DNA of 64,000 nt from Metellina segmentata (lineage: Eukaryota > Arthropoda > Arachnida > Araneae > Tetragnathidae), in contig OX375876.1 of NCBI GenBank assembly GCA_947359465.1, positions 87,140,184-87,204,183 on the forward strand. Reading direction: 5' to 3'. Position 1 is the first letter of the stretch; every line of letters starts with the position of its first letter. Shown here in pieces: positions 23,441-34,170 of the stretch. Below the pieces are notes generated by a model. The model was not told the DNA's origin, searched no databases, and worked only from the letters and a program-made list of their open reading frames with translations. Made by a program: the position numbers and the translations under genes.

Positions 23441-25059
23441 CCTAATGTCTCAACAGTGAACTGTAACATGTGATTTAACCAGCCTCGTCCATCGCAGCAT
23501 AGTAACATGTGAGGAACAGTCGAATGCACAGACGAAATCACAGTACTGGTAGACAATGAATAGGAAAGAAAGTTTTGAGGTTGTACGGTTGCATATTTCA
23601 GCCAATTTACTCCTGTTGGAGTAATAGGTGCCTTGCCTAAGGGTCTATGTGCTCACTAATTACGATTTTATTTGTTGTGAATGTGATCATTGACAGTAAA
23701 ACTTAAATTCATTCTTTTAAATGCAAACTTAAATCTCCACAACACCTTAATTTGATTTAAAAACAGTAAAAAAGTCAGTCTTACTTTCAGATTCGATTCA
23801 CCAGCAGAATCCCTTTTTTGATAGGTCGCTACCAAATAATAAATACAAATGAAACCTTTGTATACCCGCTACGTTGGAACGTATACAGGTACTTTCCTAC
23901 TCCTATTTATTAACTAAACTGTTTCTAGTGTAAATGTGGCTTATATTGCTACTTAGAGATCTTTAACGATCTCGAGCACGTGATTAAGTGCACTTTTCAG
24001 TTAAGCCATATCACAGGTATGAAGCTTATTAAGGCCAATTTCCTTTTTTTGTCTGACGTGTTCTTTCCTGACTCAACTTGATTCAGTGTCCCGTGATCTC
24101 CTTAATGCTCCATAATTGTCAGTGTCCATTCAACCACTCAAAGCACATAACCGAAGCCGGTGAAAGGAAAAATTCACATAGTTACGACGCAGTTAACATA
24201 TCGGAACTGTTATCCCTACCCCATACTTACCTGAATGTAGAACTACGATTAGCTGCAATAGAATGTCAATAAGGAAGTACCATTGAAACAGATGAAGAGC
24301 AATTAGCTGAAGCTGGTGGTCCTTAACTCCTCTCATAAGCTGGCTTCTCTTGAAAATGTGATGCTAATTGATCAGGTTTCTAAAGGCAGACCAATTAGTC
24401 CTGCTTTGGTATTGAATCACAAGAGAATTAGAGTCGCATTCGATTAAAAATCGATTAAGAATAATTTAAATTGATTACTACACTCCGATGCTGAAGTAGG
24501 CAAAGGATAGATTTCATACAGATGGACATTTTGACCATTTAACACTTACATCATATGCAAAATTGTCAAAACCCTTTTTAATGTATTTACACATTTTGCG
24601 TTCCGCATAAGAAATTTCACTGGCGTGTCTAAAATAACAACTTTTTTCTTTTGTGCCCCTTCGATTTGAAACTGTCCTTTTCTTCAAGTGGAATTTACTG
24701 AGGTCTGCTTATAAATACAGTTGATCTCCCCATTCTGTACTTTGATACGACGTCACAAAAGTTGTGGTGTATAAAAAAAAAGCGCAAATTGTTTTCTTAT
24801 GTTTTGAAAATTATAAATATATTCACTGTATCACTAATGACCACAGTCAACTATGACATGCAGAATGGAACATAGATGACACAGGTCACTCAATATACGA
24901 TCTCTTTCCAAACGTTTCCATGGATACCCGAATCAAGTATAGATGTTTACTACAGAATGCAAGGGGCATGGCCCATTCCTCAGCTATCTCCACAGATTCG
25001 GACTATCTCATACCAAACAATGCTCGTGTGAGTAGGAGGTAACATCAATGCACTATGCC
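23441..25059. other. Unique DNA, no gene seen
   Basis: Nothing beyond short frames. 24050-24500 has moderate GC content and several ATTA/TAAT cores (GCTAATTGATC, CCAATTAGTCC, AGAATTAGAG), which may or may not be regulatory. Confidence 0.35.
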
Positions 25060-25062
25060 TTA

Positions 25063-26062
25063 GAGCGTTTGTACACACATCGATAATTATCGAATGTCGG
25101 AGTCGGACACATACAAAAAATATTGTTTCATTCTTGTACCTTGCACACGACAGTAAGGTATTATTCGATCCGCCAAAAATGCTATCCGATATTTTGAACT
25201 GTTAGACGTGTCCACTAAAACGGACCGATAAGTGCGACTGCGTTACGAATTCAGAATTGCAGTTGTTTGCACATTCATCTGCATTTTAGGGTAAGGTATT
25301 GTAATTTTAATTAACGTCGTACTAGAGCAACACAACGCGCTATTGACGACGGTCCGGGATTAATCACTTAAGGGAAAGATCCGAGCACAACACCTCGTAA
25401 TTTTAAACCACGGTCAGGTGACGAGGCGACATCTGAGCTGGCACTTAACTCTCCAAACTTCCACACCAACCCAACGTGAGGAATTTCGGCCACGACAGAT
25501 TTAAGGTGCATCAGCCGCCTCTACCCCCTACGCTTACAAACATCCATGCCCGGACCCGGATTCGAACCATGAACTTTCCGATCCAGAGGATAACACATTA
25601 ACCACTATACAGGTTGGTCGGCCCATGTATTTTAGTCGCAGTTATCGAATTTCCACGTTTTAAATTATGGATACGATACAAAAAGGAGTGTTAAAACTTA
25701 TTTTACTTACGGAGATTATAAAACATTGTATATAAAATGCACCATCCATATATCGTTCGGCTATTAGAGGATGGATACAAAAGCGTCTATAATTTCTCCG
25801 CTTTCGCCAAGTACATGCAGTACAAAGTAACAATTTCTTTTCTTTTTTTAAATTATACACGTACATTCACTTTAACTATAATTTTAACTGCTGCTAAAAA
25901 AAGTCGAATAAAGTCGTTTAATACAATTTGATCAGGTTCAAACGAAAATGACGCAGATCGATAAAAATTGGACGCAATGTGCAAGAGACCATGCCTGAAC
26001 ACCGTCACTCCGTTAACTACGTCTCCGACATCCGATAATTATCGGTGTTTGTACAAACGCTC
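25063..26062. mobile_element. PIF/Harbinger-like element with nested SINE
   Basis: Long inverted ends GAGCGTTTGTACACACATCG (25063) and, in complement, GAGCGTTTGTACAAACACCG (from 26062) both continue into ATAATTATCG.ATGTCGGAG. They are flanked by 3-bp TTA duplications at 25060-25062 and 26063-26065, as expected for Harbinger (TWA). Without the nested SINE the element is about 670 bp and has no transposase frame. Confidence 0.75.
25299..25624 (-). mobile_element. SINE-A, full length, inside the Harbinger-like element
   Basis: On the minus strand all family parts are present: head with box A at about 25605 (AACCTGTATAGTGGTTAATG) and box B at about 25560 (GGTTCGAATCCGGG), the CATGGATGTTTGTAAGCG linker, the conserved 3' half and the TAACGTCG..AATTAAAATTAC tail end. 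Confidence 0.9.
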
Positions 26063-26065
26063 TTA

Positions 26066-26283
26066 GGGTTGTCCCCTCACAAGTTCACCACTTACGCTGC
26101 TGACTACCAAGATCCACCTCAGGATATGGCCACACCCTATCACTAAAACATACGAAGTGCAGAGAGAGTATTTAAAAAATTATCGATATCCTAACGCGGT
26201 TGAGACTTTATAGCAACAATATAAACAGTTCTCATATAACCATCAGATGTCCAACAATAAATCCCAGAAGTGATTATGTGTAA
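26066..26283. other. Short unique stretch
   Basis: No feature recognised. Confidence 0.4.
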
Positions 26284-26287
26284 TTAA

Positions 26288-26380
26288 CCCTCATGATGGC
26301 TATGTCGACGAGGTTTCTTGTCATTAACAAAACTGGCAATATCTTGATGACGAGATATCTCGTCGAAACCACTTGAAGGG
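26288..26380. mobile_element. piggyBac-like MITE, 93-bp minimal form
   Basis: Perfect TTAA duplications (26284-26287, 26381-26384) flank CCCTCATGATGGCTATGTCG and GAAACCACTTGAAGGG. The right half contains the perfect 16-bp palindrome GACGAGATATCTCGTC at 26349-26364. It is the shortest and clearest member of the family. Confidence 0.9.
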
Positions 26381-26399
26381 TTAAGGAGCTGATCAACGC

Positions 26400-26457
26400 C
26401 TAAGGGAGACCCCAAAATGGGAAATCCTCACAAGGATAGGCGTGGCGTCTCCCTTAG
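26400..26457. repeat. Small hairpin
   Basis: CTAAGGGAGAC (26400-26410) pairs perfectly with GTCTCCCTTAG (26447-26457) around a 36-nt loop. It lies directly beside the MITE. It could be a foldback remnant; a small-RNA hairpin is possible but unsupported. Confidence 0.4.
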
Positions 26458-27146
26458 CAGAATATATTTATAAAAACTGTACTTACATCCACATGAAAAG
26501 AAAACTTATATATATGTCAAGTTAAATATTGTGTATTTTGAAGGCATCTTTTCATTTAGTTTAAGTACTATTATTTCAATTCAACTAACCTGGTGTTCTG
26601 GGTCTGTTTTCTATCCTGGTACTGGGGTCTAGAGTGCAAATAGAAGAGAGCTAATAGTGGATAAGTAACTTAAGTACTCGTATGGTGGGTTGTCTATCCT
26701 GGTACTTGGATCTAGAGTGAAAATGGGAAGGCGCCTGGGAAGGATAAGTAATATAAGTCCTCCAGCCCTTATGGCAGTGATCGAATGGTTAAAGTACTCG
26801 TTTGGTGAGCAGTAGATTGAAGATCTGGCTTGTTATTCTCACGTGCACTGTTACAGGTGAGCACATTCTCTTTCGGAGGCGCTGATAGATTGCCATTATC
26901 TTTCTTGGTAAAACTAGCGAATTTCGATAAAATTTTAACATGGAATAACTGTCAAGGAATAGCAATTAAGTTTTAGAAGACATAAATAAACTATTATGAA
27001 TATCATACACAAATCATTACATCCTTGGTCTGTTTAATAAAGAGGATTTTAAAGAGTAACGTTAAAAATATCAGTAATGTGAACGATAGGATATTTCAGT
27101 GAGAACAAACAACAGACGGAAAACGAAGTTTTTTCTTCCTGTTATA
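26458..27146. other. Unique DNA with a diverged tandem pair
   Basis: 26610-26690 and 26693-26790 are a diverged direct repeat (CTATCCTGGTACT..G.TCTAGAGTG, GGATAAGTAA). GATCGAATGGTTAAAGTACT near 26778 with GATTGAAGATC downstream looks like a decayed tRNA-type promoter. Confidence 0.4.
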
Positions 27147-28027
27147 CACTGACGAGTCACAACATTATAACCGTTCCCACATTTTTCAATGAACTCGTCT
27201 GGATGACGTGGAGGGCACGTGATTAAGTGATAATGTTATTTGACTTCTGCTGGAGAAGGTAAGTAATCATTCTTGCACTTACTTTTGAGAGTGATGGGAA
27301 AGGCTGCTGATCTAAGCGAAATTGATAGAGTGAAGATCGTAATGGCCCGAAGACTCGGAACGAGTATCACCGAAACTGCACGACTGGTAGGTTGTTCACG
27401 ATCTGCCGTTGTTAGTATTCATGCAAAGTGGATAAATAACGGTGACACCAGCAGTGACGCCAAGGTGTTGGTCGTCTAAGCGTCATCAAAGAAAAAGGAC
27501 TTCGGAGTCTGTCCCGCTTGGTAAAGCAAAATCGGCTCGAGACAGTGGCTCAGCTGACAGCCCAATACAATGCAGGTCCAAGCGCAAGTGTTTCGGAACA
27601 CACAGTTCAACGGACACTGTTGGATATAGGACTGTGTAGCAGACGTCCCACTCGTGTGCCTCTGTTGACCAAGCGTCATCGTTAAGTATGCCTACAGTAG
27701 GCCCGGGAACATCGAGACTGGACCATGGATGAGTGGATGGGAGTTGCCTGGTCATATGAATCCTGATTTCTCATTCATCAAGTCGATGGTCGTGTCAGGG
27801 TACGCCGTCTGCCAGGCGAACCATTGCTCCCCTCTTGTACAGCAGGTCATACACAGGCTGGTAGAGGCGGTATTATTCTTTGGGGGACGTTCTCATGGGA
27901 GACTCTGGGACCCGTAGTTGTGGTAGAACAGACCATGAACGGTAGAACGAGTTACAGCTGTTTTGCAGGCCAAATTAAGCTCAACGCGTTATTGAGCAGG
28001 TGGTCATAATGTTTTGGCTCTTCAGTG
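27147..28027 (+). mobile_element. Tc1-type transposon (same family as 9668-10885), internally deleted
   Basis: The ends CACTGACGAGTCACAACATT (27147) and AATGTTTTGGCTCTTCAGTG (ending 28027) are flanked by TA (27145-27146, 28028-28029). Compared with the 1218-bp copy it lacks about 340 bp, with the junction near 27940 between the middle of the catalytic domain and the sequence just before the 3' end. Confidence 0.9.
27294..27945 (+). pseudogene. Tc1-family transposase pseudogene, C-terminus deleted
   Basis: The N-terminus [20 protein letters not shown] with the helix-turn-helix [18 protein letters not shown] is intact up to about 27460, where one base change in frame occurs. Downstream frames give VSEHTVQRTLLDIGLCSRRP, then a TAA, a TAG, and S-Y-E-S-stop at 27752-27766 in place of the first catalytic Asp block. 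These same lesions occur in the minus-strand copy at 9858-10738. The second Asp (QDN) and the catalytic Glu (NPIE) are removed by the internal deletion, so this copy could only move with enzyme supplied by another element. Confidence 0.9.
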
Positions 28028-28029
28028 TA

Positions 28030-28492
28030 TATGCAAAGACTTTAACATGATACTTATCGCGGTTTCCTTAAAATGCAGTTTATCCCCCATTTCATGGCGT
28101 TTGGCGTTTTATTTAGTTGGCGTTGGCCAATCAACTATCAGATATGGAGTTGGAATTCATTCTTTGGAATCTTTATTGGCGATGCCATGAAATCGTATTC
28201 GAAAAACATGCCAAGTGACGTTACATCCTTAATTCGTACAGGTAACACGTACCTCAGCAAAACGTCACCACCAACTGAATCTAGCTGAGCAGCAAGTCTC
28301 ACGAAGAACATTAGCTTCACAAGCTCCTCCTTGGATAGGTCTAAACTATCTGTATTTCTGCATAGACATAGCCAGATTATATATCCACCACATTCCCAAA
28401 AGTCTTCACGTGTGTCTTAAATTCCCAAATGCATATGAAATTGCCAAGTTTATGCATGTAATTTTAAAAAGTGTATTCGCAAAGTTATATTC
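28030..28492. other. Unique DNA
   Basis: No feature recognised; only short motif-less frames. Confidence 0.4.
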
Positions 28493-28893
28493 TGTTGTTG
28501 TTGTTGTCGTGCGGGCCATACATGGCCCAATTGGGGGTGCCATTGCCCCGGAGTGTTGGACTTCTTAATACATGACACATCCGTTTTACAGTAAGGTCCC
28601 TTTCACACATCCATTCACACACACACACACATATCGTAATTTAGATCCCAATCAGAGGCTTATAACCCCCTGATCAGGTACCCCCAGAGGTATTGATTTG
28701 GTATGGAAACATGGGGGACTTTGTGACCACGACCTATTTAACGTGCCCCAGCCACCATTAGCGAACACGACGGTCTTTAGCCAGGTTCAAGCGCCGATTT
28801 CGCAACCATCAGAATTGCAGGCTACGCTGAGGACAGAACCCACAACCCTTCCGATGCGAGCACGACACTCTACTGACTGAGCTACCGAGGCTC
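28493..28893 (-). mobile_element. SINE-C, tRNA-headed SINE with (AAC)n tail
   Basis: On the minus strand the 5' head reads AGCCTCGGTAGCTCAGTCAG followed by TAGAGTGTCGTGC, with box B GGGTTCTGTCC about 40 bp on. The body runs through AAAGACCGTCGTGTTCGC, a TGTG-rich stretch (28618-28632) and GGCAATGGCACCCC to a CAACAACAACAACA tail at 28493-28507. The central block (complement of ATTTAACGTGCCCCAGCCAC and CGACGGTCTTT) is shared with SINE-B, so the families are mosaics. Confidence 0.8.
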
Positions 28894-29587
28894 TGTCTAT
28901 CGAAGAGCGAACCAGTGTTTTCAATCGCATATTCAGTCAATTACTAGTTCTAAGTTAAGACCTTTCTCACAAAGTTACTGAGATAGGTCTTCAAACCAAG
29001 CGAGCGGAAGAAATAACACGTCTATTTAACAGTCTATTTCATTAGAAAATCGATACGTTTCGCTAATCGTTTATCTACGCACAGCGTTAAGTAGAGAAAT
29101 GCTCGTTACGAGACCGCGAGGAGAAAGAGTTAAAATGACAAGGGAAAGCTTATTATAAAAAAAAGACGAATCGGTGGGAAATCAGGAGCCGCAAAGAGTG
29201 ATTTTGTGCCGATCAAAAGGTTAATGAAAACGCAGTGACGAAACACTCACGCACTTCCAAAACTATCAGAAATTTCACACTCTGGATGTCGTGCTTCGGC
29301 ACAAAGGTCACCGACCTTTCCCTTGCTATCTCTTCTTTTTAGACGCGAAGCTAGACTTTTTGAGATCTCGGGAAAATGAGGCTAGCATCGCCCACTGGAG
29401 AAAACAGAATTTACCCGTTTAAAATAATTATTTATATAGATAGGTTACAATATACCAATTCCTTCCATGATATTTATGGTAGTACATTATTGTTCATTAC
29501 ACGAATTTTTCACTATAATTCATAAACGACATTTACGACTGTGTATTTGTATGACTAAAAAGACGGTTTTTGTTGGTAGGTCTCCAG
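28894..29587. other. Unique DNA, GC-elevated in the centre
   Basis: 29030-29400 is compositionally distinct and not repeated in this window (for example CGTTTATCTACGCACAGCG, GCCGATCAAAAGGTTAATG). It is a candidate for conserved non-coding DNA on composition only; no coding frame is credible. Confidence 0.3.
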
Positions 29588-29895
29588 ATAGGTAGGTAGT
29601 CAAATTTACTTTGTAGTGGAGCAACACACTGGGCCAGTGGCGACGGTCCGGAATTTATCTGGAGACACGGGAGGGACCGAAAGAGAAAGATCCGAGGACA
29701 ATACGTAATGGAAATTTTGAACCACGGTCAGATGACGAGGTCAACACCTGAGCTGGAACCCCATTCTCCGAACTTCCACACCACTCCCAGCTGAAGACAT
29801 TTTAGGTCACGATAGATTTAATGTTCACCAGCCACCACGTACACGACTTTTTTGGGATGGATCGAGTTTCGAATTACGTGACTCTACCAAATGGA
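29588..29895 (-). mobile_element. SINE-B, near full length
   Basis: Plus-strand view: GTAGTGGAGCAACACACTGG, GGACGGTCCGG-like core, TTTTGAACCACGGTCAGATG, TTCTCCGAACTTCCACACCA. It then enters the SINE-B 5' part GATTTAATGTTCACCAGCCA, CGACTTTTTTGGGATGGATC and GAGTTTCGAATTACG (box B complement). Confidence 0.85.
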
Positions 29896-30420
29896 CTGCT
29901 GCGATTCTAATGGGTTTCCAGAATGAAGTAAGAAACTTATTTTGTGATCGGACATATATGAGAAGCTAATTTTATTCATTTGTACCTTCTAACTTTTCAG
30001 AATATTAATGGCGATATTCTGAAGATGGTTGATTGATGGTTGATAGCGCAAGTTCAAAAACAGACAAGCTACGCCAAACGAGAGACAAACTTTGACCCAT
30101 TAAAAATTTTAAAAAAGTCAAGTACTAACTTAGCCAGCAATAAAAAGTAAATTTAAAAGCATGCAGATTCGTTTGCAGAACTCGACAAATTGGATACGGA
30201 AATGTTCACATTGCATGTTATTTTGGTTATTGGTGGGTCTTGCTTGCCATGCACACGTCATTTCCAGTCATCAGTGGCTCACTAAAAACCAGATTAATTC
30301 TCTACAAACTAGTCATCGACACCTTGGACATTCCCCCCTGCCATTTAGACCGTACTTTATTCGAATAAATAAAATACAGAACAAATAAATATTCAGAATA
30401 AATAAAACCGATTAAGATCC
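29896..30420. other. Unique AT-rich DNA
   Basis: A 75-codon plus-strand frame at 30161-30388 has a hydrophobic segment but no recognised motif; I do not call it a gene. Confidence 0.35.
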
Positions 30421-30546
30421 TCGCTTATCGACCATTTTGCTTACCGACCATTTCGCTAACCGACCATTTTGCTTACCGACCATTTTGCTTACCGACCATT
30501 TTCCTTACCGACCATTTCGCTTACCGACCATTTTCCTTACCGACCC
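30421..30546. repeat. 16-bp minisatellite
   Basis: About 7.5 copies of CTTACCGACCATTTTG, with variants C for T at position 15 (TTTCG) and TTTCC. Confidence 0.95.
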
Positions 30547-30602
30547 AGTCCTGTTATCAGAATTAGACCGTAAGGAGATGATTATAGGTATTTTTATTTG
30601 GG

Positions 30603-30762
30603 TCGAATTGGAGTAATAAAACGGGCTATTGGTGACTATCCAAGATCAAACCCGAAGGGAAAGAAACAAAGACAATACCACATAATTGTGAAGCACAGTC
30701 GGATGACGAGGTCGCACCTGACCCCACTCTCCAAAATTCCACACCACGCCAACATGAGGGCT
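30603..30762 (-). mobile_element. SINE 3' half, diverged
   Basis: Plus-strand view: AACGGGCTATTGGTGACTAT, ACCACATAATTGTGAAGCAC, TCGGATGACGAGGTCGCACC, ACTCTCCAAAATTCCACACC. It lacks the head. Confidence 0.8.
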
Positions 30763-31182
30763 CGTTACGAGAGGAGTACCTGTATTTAAAAGGAAAAGTA
30801 CCTCGATGTCAGAAAGAAATCGAATTACGTCGAACATCGGTAAGAGATCGAAGAAAACACTTCAGTAAAATATGAGGTTCAACACAGAATAGTTTTATTT
30901 TGTTTTACTCTTGGATATATTTGACTTCTATTTGTCCTCAGGTCTTTCAGATCCTTCAGTAGCATAGGTCCCAACTAGAGAGTGCAGTATAAATTTGCAG
31001 GTAATAACCCTCCTTTGCCGTCAAATCAGTTACCTAATTAACAACGTGAGATGGTACCAACTGTAAGTAAATAGAGACCATGTTCGCAAATTCCAGTAAG
31101 AGTATGGTAATATCTCGACTAGTTCTGTCCATAATATAAGGCCAGGATTTAATGTGCCGTTTAGAGCACTTCGGTGATATTC
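30763..31182. other. Unique DNA
   Basis: No feature recognised. Confidence 0.35.
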
Positions 31183-32415
31183 ACAAGTTCGAGTTAAACC
31201 GCGGATTAATTCCCCGGATTATCGAAAAAACCGTATTCAGAATGCCTGATCCGTGGTTAAATCCGCCGTTTCAGTGTTACATTTTGATCCTCCGAAATCG
31301 GCGAATTAACTCTTGGTTCAGTTTTACGCATGCGCAGTACTATCTTTTTGCGAAAGAAACGAGATATACTGTAATGAAATCAAAATGGACGACGCACTTC
31401 ACTCTGTGCTAAATTACAGTATTCATACGACGTGCATTCAACTGATCTTATATGAATCGGAATAAAAACGTGATTACATTTTCTATAAAATAGATATGCC
31501 CAGATGTGTTCTAGTTCGAACTATATTTTGGCTTGCCAGAGTAGAACCCAATAAGAAAGCGAACGGCAGAGTATGACCATGGCAGATGCAAATTCGTCCT
31601 GGAATAAAAATTATTTTGCTGATTTATTACAAATGAAAGAAAATTGACAATACAAGTGTTACTTCTCTCACTTTACTCCAACTCATATCCATACTGACTG
31701 AACCTATCATTACGAAGCACCTGCTGCATAGCAGCTCATCTTCTCATCATAATATTGCTTAAATGGAATAATTTTAAACATTTTATTGAAATTTAAAAGA
31801 AAAATGAAAATAAAGGTAGCTGCGAAAACGTTTGGCGAAAAGATAGATGAGGGCACCTCCGTCCACTCAAAGCGAAAGGTAGAATATGACCATGGCAGAT
31901 GCAAATTCGTCGTAGAATAAAAATTATTCTGTTGATTTATTGCGAATGAAAGAAAATTGACAGTGCAAGTTACTTTTCCCACCACCAACACACTGTTACA
32001 CATTTCAAGTACAAAGATAATCAGATTATATTCATTTGTCAAGGCACATTGGTGTACAATTCTTTCGTGTAAAATTTAAGTTTCCATAAAAATGCAATTT
32101 GAAATTAAATATCTTTGCATTTCCTTTTCCAAACCCAAATTAAAATGCCGCATGCGTTCTATTAAAATCACAATTTGGAACCAATTCTGCGGCGAAGTAC
32201 GTGCTTGATCAGTATGAATGCAGATTCGGGCCTCGTAACAAATGTAAACAACATCACGTGATCGTGAGGAGACGGTAGTAGCCAATCATAGCGAGCGTAT
32301 CATTTTAATCCGTGGATTACTCAACCCGCCGTTCGAGAATATACGGTTCTTGATGATCCGCGATTTAACTCTGACCCGCGGATCAACTGATCCTCGGGTT
32401 AACTCGAGACTTGAA
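31183..32415. mobile_element. Possible TIR element, about 1.2 kb
   Basis: The left arm 31183-31290 (AAGTTCGAGTTAAACCGCGG, GATTATCG..AAACCGTATTC, CCGTGGTTAAATCCGCC) is loosely matched in reverse complement by 32300-32415 (CGGTTCTTGATGATCCGCGA, GGGTTAACTCGAGACTTGAA). Inside, 31556-31665 and 31869-31978 are direct repeats (GACCATGGCAGATGCAAATT and GAAAGAAAATTGACA). No transposase and no clear TSD was found. Confidence 0.4.
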
Positions 32416-32482
32416 AATATGGCCGTTACTGTCTGCCATAATACAAATCTGTTTCTTCACAGAAGACACACTGCCTTCTCAA

Positions 32483-32652
32483 CCGTCCAAAGTGGTTTCG
32501 AAGAGATATTTCGTCCATCAAGATCTGATCAATTTTGCCAAAAACAAGAACATCGTCATCAAGATACTGTCGATTTTTTCATGATCCCGAGATCAAGTGG
32601 TGGCGTATTCTTCTAATGACGAGATACCTCTTAGGGACAACCACTATGAGGG
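32483..32652. mobile_element. piggyBac-like MITE, 170 bp, diverged
   Basis: The left end TCAA then CGTCCAAAGTGGTTTCGAAG; the right end GACAACCACTATGAGGG then TTGA. TCAA/TTGA in place of TTAA on both sides suggests decay or a variant target. Internal ATCAAGATCTGATCAATTTT and TAATGACGAGATACCTC match the family. Confidence 0.75.
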
Positions 32653-32777
32653 TTGAAGCATCCCTGATAGCCAGAAACATAGAACGAGCGTCAAATGAAG
32701 CTGATAGAAAATGTCAAAATACAGATGTGAATGACATTCAATTATTTCTTACGTTTATCAATATTTTACAGTATATA

Positions 32778-33239
32778 CTAGGGGGCCCGCCCCCTGCTCG
32801 CTGACGCTCGCCAACCCCCGGTTCATGGTTCAATGCTCGAACCTTGCTCGCTTCGCTCGCATCAATGAAGACATTGTTTACAAAATATGATATTCCAAAA
32901 ATGTATTTTCCAAATATAAATTTGTTGTACAACAGAAAAAATTATAGCTCCTCTGGAATCAGAACTCTAACAATTCAGAATTCCAATGAAAATTTTGAGC
33001 AAATTTTGACTCGAAATGTGAGCGATGCTTTTGAAATCGAATATCCATCATGTCGTTAGTAAGCTGCAAAAGCTCTTCTAATATTCGTTTTCTTTTCAAT
33101 AAAATTTTATCTGATAACGCTATAAATTCAATTGAGGCGCGAGGCTTCGTGGTAAACAAATAATCGTATAGTTTTGCCAAAACGTGATAACAAATAACGT
33201 CTTTTTTTGCGTGCCACATACGAGAAATATATATATAGA
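32778..33239 (-). mobile_element. Non-autonomous Helitron-like element, copy 1 (462 bp)
   Basis: On the minus strand it starts with TCTATATATATATTTCTCG (from 33239, preceded by A). It ends with the hairpin GGGGGCGGGCCCCC and CTAG at 32778, followed by T. A-T target, 5' TC, 3' hairpin plus CTRR and no TSD are the Helitron rules. The 5' 200 bp and the 3' end are shared with 51588-52174. No Rep/helicase is encoded. Confidence 0.8.
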
Positions 33240-33258
33240 TCATTACAGCATCTAACTA

Positions 33259-34168
33259 TTGGGTCATCCGGAAAGTTCTGCGCGTTTTCAAATCGAAGCT
33301 AGCTTTGTTATAATTATTTAGCTACAGCTGACAAGGAGTGACCTTGATTGAAGCAGGTGTTTAAATTCAGTCTTTTCTGTTTACACTGCATAATTATAGC
33401 ATGTGTTGTGGCATAATTTTTGTTTCACTACAGTGCTAAGAATGGAGAACTAGAAAGTTCATTTTCGTCATATTATGCTCTTTTATTTTAAGAAAGACAA
33501 AAATGGTAGTCAGACTGCTCGTAAAATGTATATAGACATAGAGCTGTTTTTGAGGCCACAGTTCGAAGGTGGTTTGTTAAATTTAAGCGTGGAAATTTCA
33601 GCCTCGGAGATGATGTCCTCTCTGGACGACTATCCTCTGTAAACGAGGACCTATTAAAAGATGATATCGCTGAAAATCCACGTTACACAGTTCAGGAACT
33701 ATCACACAGACTAAATACTGTTCTCAAATGGCAGTATTAAAAGCAGAAATCGAAGCAAAGGCCAGAACTGACCAATCGTCGGGGTGTTGTCTTCCAGCAT
33801 GACAATACTCGGTCCCACATTTCGCTGAATGTCAGACAAAGATTTATTTAATATGGATGGGATTTTTTGTGTCACCCCCATATTCACCAGAGCTTGCCCC
33901 CTCAGATTTTCACCTCTTCAGGTCACTTCAAAATTCATTGAACGGCCTGGAGTTCAATTCTTTGGAGACTGTCAAACAGCACCTGGATAACTTCTATACA
34001 AATAAGCCTAATTATTTTTTTTAAAGGAATTTTCCAGCTGCCAGAAAGATGTCAAAAAATTATAGAACTAAATGCTGCAAATGTGATTCAATAAAATTTT
34101 CTTATGTCTTTGTACTGCTCCGTTGGTATTCTTCTATAAAAACGCGCAGAACTTTCCGGATGACCCAA
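33259..34168 (+). mobile_element. mariner element, internally deleted (910 bp)
   Basis: Near-perfect inverted ends TTGGGTCATCCGGAAAGTTC (33259) and GAACTTTCCGGATGACCCAA (ending 34168) continue inward as TGCGCGTTTT. They are flanked by TA (33257-33258, 34169-34170). The ordinary mariner length is about 1.3 kb, so roughly 400 bp are missing. Confidence 0.95.
33466..34024 (+). pseudogene. mariner transposase pseudogene (DD34D family)
   Basis: The retained N-terminal half has the second helix-turn-helix region: RRWFVKFKRGNFSLGDDVLS, GRLSSVNEDLLKDDIAEN and YTVQELSHRLN. After a deletion (near 33725, removing the linker and first catalytic Asp) the frame resumes as RPELTNRRGVVFQHDNTRSH, holding the second catalytic Asp. 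A TAA at about 33850 and a one-base loss at about 33880 break the frame. A third frame then gives PYSPELAPSDFHLF with the last Asp, followed by LQNSLNGLEFNSLETVKQHL. These are the canonical mariner blocks, and the enzyme is dead. Confidence 0.9.
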
Positions 34169-34170
34169 TA

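Noticed and set aside
32738..32804. GGGGGCCCGCCCCC hairpin as a transcription terminator
   Set aside because: It lies at the CTAG end of a Helitron-like element and recurs at the same place in two other copies.
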